DNA of 64,000 bases from Haloarcula sp. DT43 (GCF_037078405.1 NZ_JAYMGZ010000002.1:62001-126000); one strand, 5' to 3'; shown: positions 9,195 through 16,576, numbered from the stretch's first letter. Program-made: numbers and translations. Notes: a model not told the origin generated them from the letters alone.

Positions 9195-9539
9195 GATGAC
9201 TTGTCTATTTGATTGCGCTCACCTCGAAAGCCCCCGTTCGCTCCGGTCGAGGACCTCGCTGTGCGCGCTCGCGCCGCTCGCGTGCTTGCATCGGTCGTCT
9301 TCCCGGAGCGAACGGCCCCTTTCAGTCCCGCCCGAAGCACAGCCCACGCAACCCACACACCTCCCCAGCCGATTCGCTCGGTCGTTTCACGCCTTCACTC
9401 ATCCCTCACACGGCTCCGGCGCGCCATCCGAGCGCGCCGGCGCGTGCCGACCGCGGTCGGGAATCGAATCACGGATGGGGAGCGCGCGGCTGACCGGCCG
9501 GCAGCCGTGCGCGGACGGACAACTGGCCGGAGCGAACCC
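9195..9539. repeat. Non-coding, palindrome-rich insertion-like segment between cbiF and cbiG
   Basis: The 345 bases between cbiF and cbiG hold no protein gene in any frame with haloarchaeal character. A strong stem is formed by CCGGCGCGC (9416-9424) and GCGCGCCGG (9432-9440), and GACCGCGGTC is a palindrome at about 9448-9457. The part from about 9225 to 9365 resembles a degenerate intergenic repeat that I recall from haloarchaeal genomes; this is from memory only. No TATA-like element is visible close to cbiG. Confidence 0.45.
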
Positions 9540-10511
9540 ATGAGCACAGACAGCGATAGCGATTCGAGTTCGAACAGTTGCAAAGCGCCCGACTCCGACG
9601 GCGAAGTAGCAGAGGATATCGCCATCGTCGCCTTCGAGCGGAAACTGGACACCGCCGAAGACATCGTCGACGGCATCGGCGACCGCTACGAGTCCATCGA
9701 CATCCTCGAATACCACGGCGCGGTGTTCGACGAGCACTGGGGCGAGTACGACTGCTTCGTCGGCCTGATGGCAAGCGGCATCGCGATGCGCAAGACCGCG
9801 CACCTGCTCGACGACAAGTGGGACGACCCCGCCATCTGCGTCGTCGACGAGGCACTGACGTGGGCCATCCCCATCACCGGCGGCCACCACGGCGCGAACC
9901 AGGTCGCCGACGACCTGGCGTCGATGGGCGCGGTGCCGGCGATGACCACCGCCAGCGAGGCCGCGGACAAGCAGGGCGTCGAGAAGCAGGCGAAGGCGCT
10001 GGACGCCCACGTCGTCAACGGCGACTCGACGGTCGCCACCAACCTCGCCGTGCTGGACGACGAACTCGGTCCCGTCGAGCGCCTTGACGGCCCGAAGGCG
10101 GTCCTCGTCGGCGACGACGTGACGGTCCTCAAGCGCAACAGCGACGACGGCGTCGTGCTGGGCTGTGGCAGCGTCGCGGGCGCGGACGTGGAACAGTTCC
10201 ACGAAGCGTGGGAGCGCGCCCTCGACGCGGCCGGCTGCGACCGCTCCGACGTGGAGTTCGTCGCCACCGGCACGCGGAAGGCCGACGAGGAGGGGATGCT
10301 CGAAGCCGCCGACGAGTGGGGACTGGGCGTGGTCGCCTTCGAGAAGGAGACGCTGGAGGATTTCGAGGGGCCGACGCCCTCGCGCTCGAAGGAACTCATC
10401 GGCTGGCCCGGCATCGCCGAGGCGTCGGCCATCGCCGCCGGCCGGGACCACGACCTGCTGGCCGAGAAGACCCGCTACGACGAGGCCGTCACCGTCGCTA
10501 TCGGGAAGTAA
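9540..10511 (+). CDS. cbiG: Cobalt-precorrin-5A hydrolase CbiG
   Basis: CbiG (323 residues) opens the delta-lactone of cobalt-precorrin-5A, releasing acetaldehyde and making precorrin-5B. The family blocks are visible: GLMASGIAMRKTAHLLDDKW (about residues 77-96), CVVDEALTWAIPITGGHHGA (about 101-120) and, in the C-terminal domain, VLGCGSVAGADVEQFHEAW and EFVATGTRKADEEGMLEAA. The start at 9540 gives a 25-residue Ser/Asp-rich leader with one cysteine (SSSNSCKAP). It most likely depends on read-through from cbiF or an unseen promoter. Confidence 0.88.
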   Translation: MSTDSDSDSSSNSCKAPDSDGEVAEDIAIVAFERKLDTAEDIVDGIGDRYESIDILEYHGAVFDEHWGEYDCFVGLMASGIAMRKTAHLLDDKWDDPAICVVDEALTWAIPITGGHHGANQVADDLASMGAVPAMTTASEAADKQGVEKQAKALDAHVVNGDSTVATNLAVLDDELGPVERLDGPKAVLVGDDVTVLKRNSDDGVVLGCGSVAGADVEQFHEAWERALDAAGCDRSDVEFVATGTRKADEEGMLEAADEWGLGVVAFEKETLEDFEGPTPSRSKELIGWPGIAEASAIAAGRDHDLLAEKTRYDEAVTVAIGK

Positions 10512-10557
10512 CCCGGACTGGAGCAGCCGGCGCCCGTCTGCATCTTCAGTTGCACTA

Positions 10558-10596
10558 GTACAAGCAAAATTGTTTTATGCGAAAGCAGCGTTGTAT
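10558..10596 (+). promoter_or_regulatory. Candidate cobalamin operator B at the cbiH promoter
   Basis: ACAA-N6-TTGT at 10560-10573 flows into TTTTA (10573-10577). A second TTGTAT lies at 10591-10596, 21 bases after the first TTGT. GTACAA (10558-10563) and TTGTAT are separated by 27 bases, exactly as at cbiT. The TATA-like part ends 25 bases before an ATG at 10602, not before the cbiH start at 10649. Confidence 0.7.
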
Positions 10597-10601
10597 TCGC
10601 T

Positions 10602-10652
10602 ATGCGCCACAGTACCGAGATTCGACCGTCGGCTCCCGGAGCGACAGGATGA
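10602..10652 (+). other. Possible 16-codon leader ORF coupled to cbiH
   Basis: ATG at 10602 opens a 16-codon frame (MRHSTEIRPSAPGATG) whose TGA at 10650-10652 overlaps the cbiH ATG as ATGA. The operator/TATA element lies 25 bases before this ATG, the same spacing seen before the leaderless cbiT and cobN starts. Ribosomes loading on the leaderless mRNA would therefore translate this peptide first. Whether the peptide itself matters is unknown. Confidence 0.4.
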
Positions 10653-11575
10653 GCAGCGACGGACGCCAGTCGGCGACGGCCGCGACCGAGGCGCCCCGTC
10701 CCGCCGAGTACGGGACGCTGTACGTCGTCGGCATCGGGCCGGGGTTGCCCCACGACATGACCCAGCGGGCAAAGGACGTCGTCCAGACCGCCGACTGCAT
10801 CGTCGCCTCGAACCTCTACCAGGAGTTCCTCCGGAAGGACGGGACGCTCCCGCCACAGTCCGCCGAACTCGACGGTGAAACCGACGACGGCGTGGTCGCC
10901 GACGAGGAGGGGACCGTGCTGGAACGGTCCGACGGCAGCCGCCAGACCCTCATCCGGTCGTCGATGGGCAAGCAGGTCGAACTCGCCCGCGAGGCGTTCG
11001 AGCGGGTCCGTGCCGGCGAGGACGTGGCCCACGTCTCCGGCGGCGACCCGAACGTCTACGGGAAATCCGACCTGCTGTTCACGATGGCCGACGCCGACGA
11101 CGCCGACGACGTGCCCATCGAGATTGTTCCGGGCGTGACCGCGGCGCTGTCGGGCGCGGCGAACCTCGGCGCGCCGCTGTCGAACGACTTCTGTACCATC
11201 TCGCTGTCGGACAAGTGGCGCGGCTGGGACGAGATCGAGGAGAAACTGCGCGCGGCGGCCATCTCGGGATTCGTCGTCGTCCTCTACAACTGCTGGCGCG
11301 ACTACGAGCGGGCCGTCGCCGTCCTCCGCGAGGAGCGGGCCGACGACGTGCCCGCCGCCATCGTCAACGACGCCGGCCGCGGGACGGCCGGGCGGAACCT
11401 CGACGACGAGACGGAGACCGTCACGACGCTGGGCGACCTGCCCGACCACGACGACGAGGTCGGCGGCATGGGGTCGTCTATCGTCGTCGGCACCCACGAG
11501 ACGCGCGTCTGGCGCAACGACTACCGGGAGTTCCTCGTCACCCCGCGCGGCGGGCGTGACGTCGACGATTTCTGA
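10649..11575 (+). CDS. cbiH: Cobalt-precorrin-3 C17-methyltransferase family protein CbiH (copy 1)
   Basis: A 308-residue class III methyltransferase of the CbiH/CobJ family, which methylates C17 with ring contraction. Visible motifs are YVVGIGPGLPHDMTQRAKD (about residues 24-42), VSGGDPNVYG (about 130-139) and VPGVTAALSGAANLGAPLSN, followed by DFCTISLSD, typical of CbiH. The start after the leader ORF was chosen because a longer reading from 10577 would place the operator inside the gene. It is followed 2 bases later by a second CbiH-type gene. Which of the two is the true C17 methyltransferase cannot be told from sequence alone. Confidence 0.85.
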   Translation: MSSDGRQSATAATEAPRPAEYGTLYVVGIGPGLPHDMTQRAKDVVQTADCIVASNLYQEFLRKDGTLPPQSAELDGETDDGVVADEEGTVLERSDGSRQTLIRSSMGKQVELAREAFERVRAGEDVAHVSGGDPNVYGKSDLLFTMADADDADDVPIEIVPGVTAALSGAANLGAPLSNDFCTISLSDKWRGWDEIEEKLRAAAISGFVVVLYNCWRDYERAVAVLREERADDVPAAIVNDAGRGTAGRNLDDETETVTTLGDLPDHDDEVGGMGSSIVVGTHETRVWRNDYREFLVTPRGGRDVDDF

Positions 11576-11577
11576 CA

Positions 11578-12585
11578 ATGAGCACTGACAACACCACCGA
11601 CGGGAGTACCGAGACGGAATCGAAGTGCGGAGCGAGCGAGGCCGAGACTGCCACTGAAGCGAGTTCGTCGACCGAAACGACGCCGGACACGGGCGACGAC
11701 ACGGCCTCGAAGTGTGGCGCGTCGTCGTCTTCGTCCAGCAGCAGTTCCTGCGGGGCGTCCGCTGACAGCGACGAGGAGGAAGTCGGCGCGACGGTCGACG
11801 ACTTCGACGCCGAGCCGGGCCAGCTCATCGCAGTCGGCCTCGGCCCCGGCCAGCCTGAGGGGATGACCGCCCGCGCCCGCGCTGCCCTGCACGACGCCGA
11901 GCACATCGTCGGCTACACGACCTACGTCGACCTGCTGCCCGACGACATCACCGACGGGGCCGAGGACATCTACGACACGCCGATGTGCGGGGAGGTCTCG
12001 CGGACGGAGGAGGCAATCGACCGCGCGCTCGCGGGCAATAGCGTGGCCATCATCGGCAGCGGCGACCCGAACGTCTACGCGCTGGCGGGCCTCGCCCTGG
12101 AGATAATCGAATCGAAGGGCGCAACGGCGACGATGCTCGACTTCGACGTGGTCCCGGGCGTCCCCGCGGCCCAGTCCTGTGCGGCCCGCGTGGGCGCGCC
12201 GCTGGTCAACGATACCGTCTCCATCTCGCTGTCGGACCACCTCACCGACATGCCGACCATCGAGTCGCGCCTGCACGCCGCCGCCAAGGAGGGCTTTACC
12301 ATCACTATCTACAACCCCTGGAGCCGCAAGCGCCGGGACAACTACGAGAAGTGCTGTGAAATCCTGCTGGAGCACCGCGACCCCGAGACCCCCGTCGGCG
12401 TCGTCCACGCTGCCGGCCGCGAGGACGAGCAGGTCGAAATCGTCGAACTCGGCGACCTGCCGGACCTGGGCGAGACGGATCTCGTGGACATGACCACCAC
12501 CCTGCTGGTGGGCAACGAGGACACCTACGTCTGGGACGACCGGATGGTGACGCCGCGGGGCTACGAGACCAAGTACGACTACTAA
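11578..12585 (+). CDS. cbiH: CbiH-family methyltransferase (copy 2) with Cys/Ser-rich N-terminal tail
   Basis: A 335-residue protein whose C-terminal 255 residues form a CbiH/CobJ domain: AVGLGPGQPEGMTARARAAL, SGDPNVYALAGLALEI, VPGVPAAQSCAARVGAPLVN and SISLSDHLTDMPTIESRL. The first 75 residues are disordered, rich in Ser, Thr and acid, and contain three CGAS repeats (SKCGASE, SKCGASSS, SSCGASAD). Such a tail is not part of the catalytic fold. The gene follows cbiH copy 1 by 2 bases and shares one base of its stop with the next ATG. Paired CbiH genes are common in haloarchaeal cobalamin clusters; one copy may cover another ring step. Confidence 0.83.
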   Translation: MSTDNTTDGSTETESKCGASEAETATEASSSTETTPDTGDDTASKCGASSSSSSSSSCGASADSDEEEVGATVDDFDAEPGQLIAVGLGPGQPEGMTARARAALHDAEHIVGYTTYVDLLPDDITDGAEDIYDTPMCGEVSRTEEAIDRALAGNSVAIIGSGDPNVYALAGLALEIIESKGATATMLDFDVVPGVPAAQSCAARVGAPLVNDTVSISLSDHLTDMPTIESRLHAAAKEGFTITIYNPWSRKRRDNYEKCCEILLEHRDPETPVGVVHAAGREDEQVEIVELGDLPDLGETDLVDMTTTLLVGNEDTYVWDDRMVTPRGYETKYDY

Positions 12586-12896
12586 TGTACCGCATCACCA
12601 TCGACCGCGAGGCCTGTGACGGCGTGTTCGCCTGTCTCGTCCGCGACGACCGCTTCGTCGAAGATAGCGCGGAGCGGCGCTCCGCGGCCCATTCGAGCGG
12701 GCAAGGCCCGCGAGAAGATAGCGCGGGGCTGGCGGCCATCGAGACGGACGACCGGACGGCCATCCAGGCCACCTTCGACGACGACCGGCGGGACGACGCC
12801 GAGCAGGCCGCCGCGGCCTGTCCGCTGGACGCGATTGCCGTCGAAACGGTGTCGGACGAGGACGACGCGGTCCCTGCGGGGGAGGCGGAGCCGTGA
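12585..12896 (+). CDS. [3Fe-4S]-type ferredoxin-like protein with an in-frame insertion
   Basis: A 103-residue protein. It begins MYRITIDREACDGVFACLVR (C11-x5-C17) and has AAACPLDAIAVE near the end, giving the C-x5-C...CP pattern of [3Fe-4S] ferredoxins. It could pass electrons to the ring-contraction or reduction steps of the pathway. Between these motifs lies an 18-residue insertion bounded by a duplicated EDSA. Removing it restores a canonical spacing (DDRFVEDSAGLAAIE). The start overlaps the cbiH2 stop and the end overlaps the next GTG, so it is tightly placed in the operon. The electron-transfer role is inferred. Confidence 0.7.
   Translation: MYRITIDREACDGVFACLVRDDRFVEDSAERRSAAHSSGQGPREDSAGLAAIETDDRTAIQATFDDDRRDDAEQAAAACPLDAIAVETVSDEDDAVPAGEAEP
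12660..12726 (+). repeat. 54-bp in-frame insertion flanked by 13-bp direct repeats
   Basis: GAAGATAGCGCGG occurs at 12660-12672 and again at 12714-12726, exactly 54 bases apart. Between them lie two perfect hairpins: GGAGCGGCGCTCC (12671-12683) and GCGGGC-AAG-GCCCGC (12697-12711). The structure looks like a small palindromic element inserted with a target duplication, or slippage between short repeats, inside a coding gene without breaking its frame. Confidence 0.6.
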
Positions 12897-13552
12897 GCGT
12901 CGAGACCGGCGCGCCGGCCGACATGCTCGCGGCCCACCCCGAGACGGCGTACTTCTGGGGGCGGGTTGCCGCCGACGGCGACTGCGCGGACAGCTGTGTC
13001 ACGGTCCGGACCAACGACGAGACGGCCGCTCGGCGGCTCGCGTCCGTCGCCGGCGCGGAGCGGGCCGACCGCCGCATCGTCGAGCGGGCCTACGCCCACG
13101 ACACCTCCATCACCCGTCAGGAGGAGGAGTTCACCGTCCAGGTCGTCGGCGGCCTCGCCGACCGCGCGAGCGCGGCGCTGGGACTGCCCTTCGACGGCGA
13201 TTCCGGCGGCTACCGCTTCGACGCGCTCGCGGACTACGACCGCCAGCTCCTCCGTGGTCTGCTGGAGGGCTGTGGCACCGTGTGTTTCAAGTCCGACGAC
13301 GAGGCCGTGGGCATCTCGTTCGTCCACGGCGACGAGCGCCTGCTCCGGACGATACAGTCGCTGCTCGACCGCTGTCCGGTCGACGCGCCCTACGACGACC
13401 TCTCGGAGGCCTCGTCGGGCTACTGGTTCGGCGTCGACGACGACGTGGCACCTGCCCTCGGCGACTGGCTCTACGAGGGCAGCGAGGAGACGGGGCTGTT
13501 CGCGCCCAGTCGGCGGCGCAAGCTCCGGAAGAGCATCGAACGAGTCCGATGA
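12893..13552 (+). CDS. LAGLIDADG-like two-repeat protein of the cobalamin operon
   Basis: A 219-residue protein starting at GTG within the end of the ferredoxin gene. Two segments align by eye with the LAGLIDADG helix of homing endonucleases: F21-G29 (FWGRVAADG, acid D28 kept) and L120-G128 (LRGLLEGCG, catalytic-position acid replaced by C127). Each is followed by beta-rich sequence, and GISFVHGDERLLRTIQSLLD after the second resembles the domain continuation. Cysteines cluster at these helices as C31-x3-C35 and C127-x3-C131. The C-terminus is basic (SRRRKLRKSIERVR). No intron or intein surrounds it, and it sits between ferredoxin and cbiX with 4-base overlaps on both sides. It may be a domesticated DNA-binding or metal-binding protein; function is unknown. 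Confidence 0.72.
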   Translation: MSVETGAPADMLAAHPETAYFWGRVAADGDCADSCVTVRTNDETAARRLASVAGAERADRRIVERAYAHDTSITRQEEEFTVQVVGGLADRASAALGLPFDGDSGGYRFDALADYDRQLLRGLLEGCGTVCFKSDDEAVGISFVHGDERLLRTIQSLLDRCPVDAPYDDLSEASSGYWFGVDDDVAPALGDWLYEGSEETGLFAPSRRRKLRKSIERVR

Positions 13553-14772
13553 GCGAAGCCATCACCGCGCCGGAGACGCTGGACGACGAGGCGGTCCTGC
13601 TCGTCGGCCACGGCTCCCGGCGCGAGAAGTCCAACGAACAGGTCCGCGACCTCGCGGTCGAACTGGAAGGGCGGCTCGGCATTCCGGTCGACGCGGCCTT
13701 CCTCGAACTCGCGGAGCCAGCCATCGACGAGGCCATCGCGGGGCTGGCCGCGGCCGTCTCGCAGGTGTCGGTGGTCCACCTCTCGCTGTTTGCCGCCAGC
13801 CACGTCAAAAACGACGTCCCCCTGGCCGTCGAGCAGGCCCGCGAGGCCCACCCCGAACTGACCATCAACAACGGCGCACACCTGGGCGTCCACCCGGCCA
13901 TCCTCGACCTGCTGGACGACCGCGCGGCGAGCGTGGAGGCCGACCTGGGCGTCGACCGCGAGGACGACGACGTGGCCGTCGTGGTCTGTGCCCGCGGCTC
14001 CAGCGACCCCGACGCCAACGCCGACGTGCACAAGCTCGCCCGCCTGCTGTACGAGGGCCGCGAGTTCTCGCGGGTCGAGGCGTCGTTCATCGGCGTCACC
14101 GAGCCGCTCCTGGACGAGACGCTGCACGACATCGCCAAGACCCGGCCCGACGCCGTCGTCGTCGTCCCGTACATGCTCGGCGACGGCGTGTTGACCGGCC
14201 GCATCAAGGACGGTACGCGCGAGTTCGACGAGGAGTACCCCTACGTCGACGCCGCGCCCGGCGAGCCGCTGGGGACCGACTCGCGCCTGCTCGACGTGCT
14301 CGGCGACCGCTGGCAGGAGGCCCGCACGGGGAGCGTCGAGATGTCCTGTGACACCTGCAAGTACAAGGTCGAACTCGACGGCTACGAGGAAGACCAGGGC
14401 GGCGCGCGGGCGATGCTCCGGGCGCTGACCCACCAGGCCGAACACGCCGACCGCGAGGACGTCGACGACGCCCCGCACGTCCACGACGCCCCCGAGAAAC
14501 ACGTCGCCGTCTGCACGAACCAGACCTGCGCGGGCGAGGGCTCGCCCGCGGTCCTCGAACGATTGCGGCAGGCCGCCCGCGACAGCGACCAGTGCGACGC
14601 CCGCATCACGCGGTCGTCGTGTCTCGGCCGCTGCGGCGAGGGACCCATGGTCGCCGTCTACCCCGACGGCGTCTGGTACGGTGGCGTCGAGGCGGCGGAC
14701 GCCGCCGACATCGTCTCATCCCACCTGGACCGCGACCGCATCGTGAGCGAACTCGTCGACCAGACGCTCTGA
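13549..14772 (+). CDS. cbiX: Sirohydrochlorin cobaltochelatase CbiX fused to a [2Fe-2S] ferredoxin domain
   Basis: A 407-residue fusion. Residues about 15-265 are two CbiX repeats. The first has LLVGHGSRREKSNEQVRDLA and VVHLSLFAASHVKNDVPLA. The second has VVVCARGSSDPDANADVHKL and VVVPYMLGDGVLTGRIKDG. A CxxC segment (SCDTCKYK) follows. The C-terminal domain (about 315-407) is a thioredoxin-like [2Fe-2S] ferredoxin with CTNQTCAGEG and SSCLGRCGEGPMVAVYPDGV. CbiX inserts cobalt into sirohydrochlorin at the start of the early-cobalt route. The fused ferredoxin could supply electrons or hold a redox sensor. The ATGA overlap with the LAGLIDADG-like gene implies translational coupling. Confidence 0.9.
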   Translation: MSEAITAPETLDDEAVLLVGHGSRREKSNEQVRDLAVELEGRLGIPVDAAFLELAEPAIDEAIAGLAAAVSQVSVVHLSLFAASHVKNDVPLAVEQAREAHPELTINNGAHLGVHPAILDLLDDRAASVEADLGVDREDDDVAVVVCARGSSDPDANADVHKLARLLYEGREFSRVEASFIGVTEPLLDETLHDIAKTRPDAVVVVPYMLGDGVLTGRIKDGTREFDEEYPYVDAAPGEPLGTDSRLLDVLGDRWQEARTGSVEMSCDTCKYKVELDGYEEDQGGARAMLRALTHQAEHADREDVDDAPHVHDAPEKHVAVCTNQTCAGEGSPAVLERLRQAARDSDQCDARITRSSCLGRCGEGPMVAVYPDGVWYGGVEAADAADIVSSHLDRDRIVSELVDQTL

Positions 14773-14796
14773 AACCACACCCGATTCAATACACAC

Positions 14797-15168
14797 ATGA
14801 GCTGCTACGAACTCGAGGCCCTCCGACTCGGCCTCATGACCGTTCTCGGTACCGAAGACGACCACGCGCGCCAGCACGCCGAAAACGAGCTGGACGGGCA
14901 TCTCGACGGCCCCATTGAGGCGCTCGCGAATGCGGAGACGCTCGCCGCCATCGAGCGCCACCTCGACGCCGCGCTCGTGGACCTCGAAGAGGAAATCGCC
15001 GCGACGGACGCGGACGACCCCGAGTACGACTACCTCCGGGGGCGACTCGTCGCGGTCCGCGACGCCGAGCGGGCGGTGTCGCGGCTCACCACCCAGGGCG
15101 AGGACGTCCTCGCCGGCCTCGGCGAGGCCCACGACGTGCTCCACGAGGCGTTCCCCGTCGATGAGTAG
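14797..15168 (+). CDS. DUF3209 family protein
   Basis: A 123-residue, wholly alpha-helical acidic protein starting MSCYELEALRLGLMTVLGTE. I recognise the family (DUF3209) as haloarchaeal and regularly found in cobalamin clusters. No catalytic motif is visible; helices with heptad-like leucines suggest a small helical bundle. It follows cbiX by 24 bases and overlaps the beta-propeller gene by 8 bases. A role in cobalamin synthesis or its regulation is inferred only from position. Confidence 0.82.
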   Translation: MSCYELEALRLGLMTVLGTEDDHARQHAENELDGHLDGPIEALANAETLAAIERHLDAALVDLEEEIAATDADDPEYDYLRGRLVAVRDAERAVSRLTTQGEDVLAGLGEAHDVLHEAFPVDE

Positions 15169-16429
15169 CCGGCGCGCACGGACCGCGTCGCTCGGCGAGG
15201 TACCACCGGCCCGCTCGCGCCACGGGGGCCGCCGGTCGGCCGTCGCGCTGGCCGACGGGCTCGCGGTCGTCGGGACCGCAGACGGGGACCTCCAGGCGTT
15301 CGACACCGCGAGCGACGGCCCGCCGCGTCGCTGCTGGCGATACGAGACCGAGGGCGACCCGAGCGTCGTCGCGGCCGTCCCCTTCGACGGCGGCCTCGTC
15401 GTCGGGGAACGAAGCGCCCGCGGCGAAATCCGCTGTCACGACGCCGAGGGCGGCCTGCGCTGGCGATACGAGAGCAGGGCGGACCTGGGCGACCCACAGC
15501 AGACGACGCGCTTTCTGTTGCCGTTCGTCGCTTCCCTCGCCACTGACGGCGACCGCTGCTACGCTGCCGCCCGGCGGTACGAACGCCGGACCGACGCGGC
15601 CGGCGGCGACGTTCGACACTTCGAGAGCGTCGTCTACGCGTTCGACCCGGACGGCTCGGTTGCGTGGACCTACCGAACCGACGGCTCGCCAATCTCGCTG
15701 TCCGCCCGCGACGGCCGCGTCGCCGTCGCGTACAACCGCTGTCCCGGCGACCACCAACATGGGCTGGTCGTCCTCGACGCCGCCGACGGCGACCCGCGCT
15801 GGATGTGGGATCCCGGCACCGATGGTCAGCGGCGCGTCGGCGACGTGGCACTGCTCGACGAGGGCGTGGTGCTGTCGAGTCACGGCGACTACTGCGGCTA
15901 CCGCCTGGGTGAGGGCGGGAGCGAACGCTGGCGCGTCCCGCTCGCGACGCCGACCGACGTGGCCGGCGACACCGTCTACGCGTACCCGAACCACGTCCGC
16001 GCGACCGCCGCGGGCGCGGTGTTCGTCACCGGGAACACCTACCCCGAGGACGGCCGCGAGACCGACGCGCGCCACCCGAACGAGCACACCGCGGTCGGCG
16101 TCTCGCTCGCCGGCGAGCGGCGCTGGGACGCGCCCGTCGGCGGATTCGCCAGCGGCCTTGGCACTGACGGCTCGCTGCTCGCCGTCCCCGGCGCACAGAA
16201 CTTCCGCGACCGCGACGCCGACGACCACGCGCTTCGGCTGTTCGATGTCGCAGACGGCCCTGTCGACACGCTGGACACCGACGGCGTCGTGACGGCGGCC
16301 GCGGTCGGGGACGGGACCGCCGTCGCCGTTGAGGAACCGGTCGTCTACCACGACGAGGGCCGCGAGCGCGGGGCCTACCGTCTGCATCGGCTGCCGGTGA
16401 CCGACGGCGTGACTCGACCGAACCGCTGA
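15161..16429 (+). CDS. PQQ-like beta-propeller protein linked to the cobalamin cluster
   Basis: A 422-residue protein made of repeated blades of the PQQ/WD-like type, for example VVGTADGDLQAFDTASD, RCWRYETEGD, LRWRYESRADLG, VYAFDPDGSVAWTYRTDG and LDAADGDPRWMWDPGTDG. No signal peptide or transmembrane segment is seen at the start MSSRRARTASLGEVPP, so it is probably cytoplasmic. The ATG overlaps the DUF3209 stop, so the two are likely co-translated. Propellers of this kind act as protein-interaction scaffolds or bind cofactors; no ligand residues are obvious. It is the last clear member of the cbiH-cbiX transcript. Confidence 0.78.
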   Translation: MSSRRARTASLGEVPPARSRHGGRRSAVALADGLAVVGTADGDLQAFDTASDGPPRRCWRYETEGDPSVVAAVPFDGGLVVGERSARGEIRCHDAEGGLRWRYESRADLGDPQQTTRFLLPFVASLATDGDRCYAAARRYERRTDAAGGDVRHFESVVYAFDPDGSVAWTYRTDGSPISLSARDGRVAVAYNRCPGDHQHGLVVLDAADGDPRWMWDPGTDGQRRVGDVALLDEGVVLSSHGDYCGYRLGEGGSERWRVPLATPTDVAGDTVYAYPNHVRATAAGAVFVTGNTYPEDGRETDARHPNEHTAVGVSLAGERRWDAPVGGFASGLGTDGSLLAVPGAQNFRDRDADDHALRLFDVADGPVDTLDTDGVVTAAAVGDGTAVAVEEPVVYHDEGRERGAYRLHRLPVTDGVTRPNR

Positions 16430-16576
16430 CGCGCCGACGCGCAGTCCCCCAGTGGCGACTCGTTCCGCCGTTCCTCCGCCCGCTCGCGACCCGTCGGTTT
16501 GGCACCGATTACTGTGTTATGGACTGTCAAACTAACCGTTCGCTGCCCGTAGCCGCCCGATACGGGAGCGTCGAAC

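Noticed and set aside
9195-9539. Protein gene as an N-terminal extension of CbiG
   Set aside because: The frame is open upstream, but the translation is Ala/Arg/Pro/Ser-rich and unlike CbiG. The ATG at 9540 gives a normal acidic haloarchaeal N-terminus.
12893-13552. Active homing endonuclease or intein
   Set aside because: One catalytic-position acid is replaced by cysteine, no splice motifs surround the gene, and it is embedded by start-stop overlaps in a metabolic operon.
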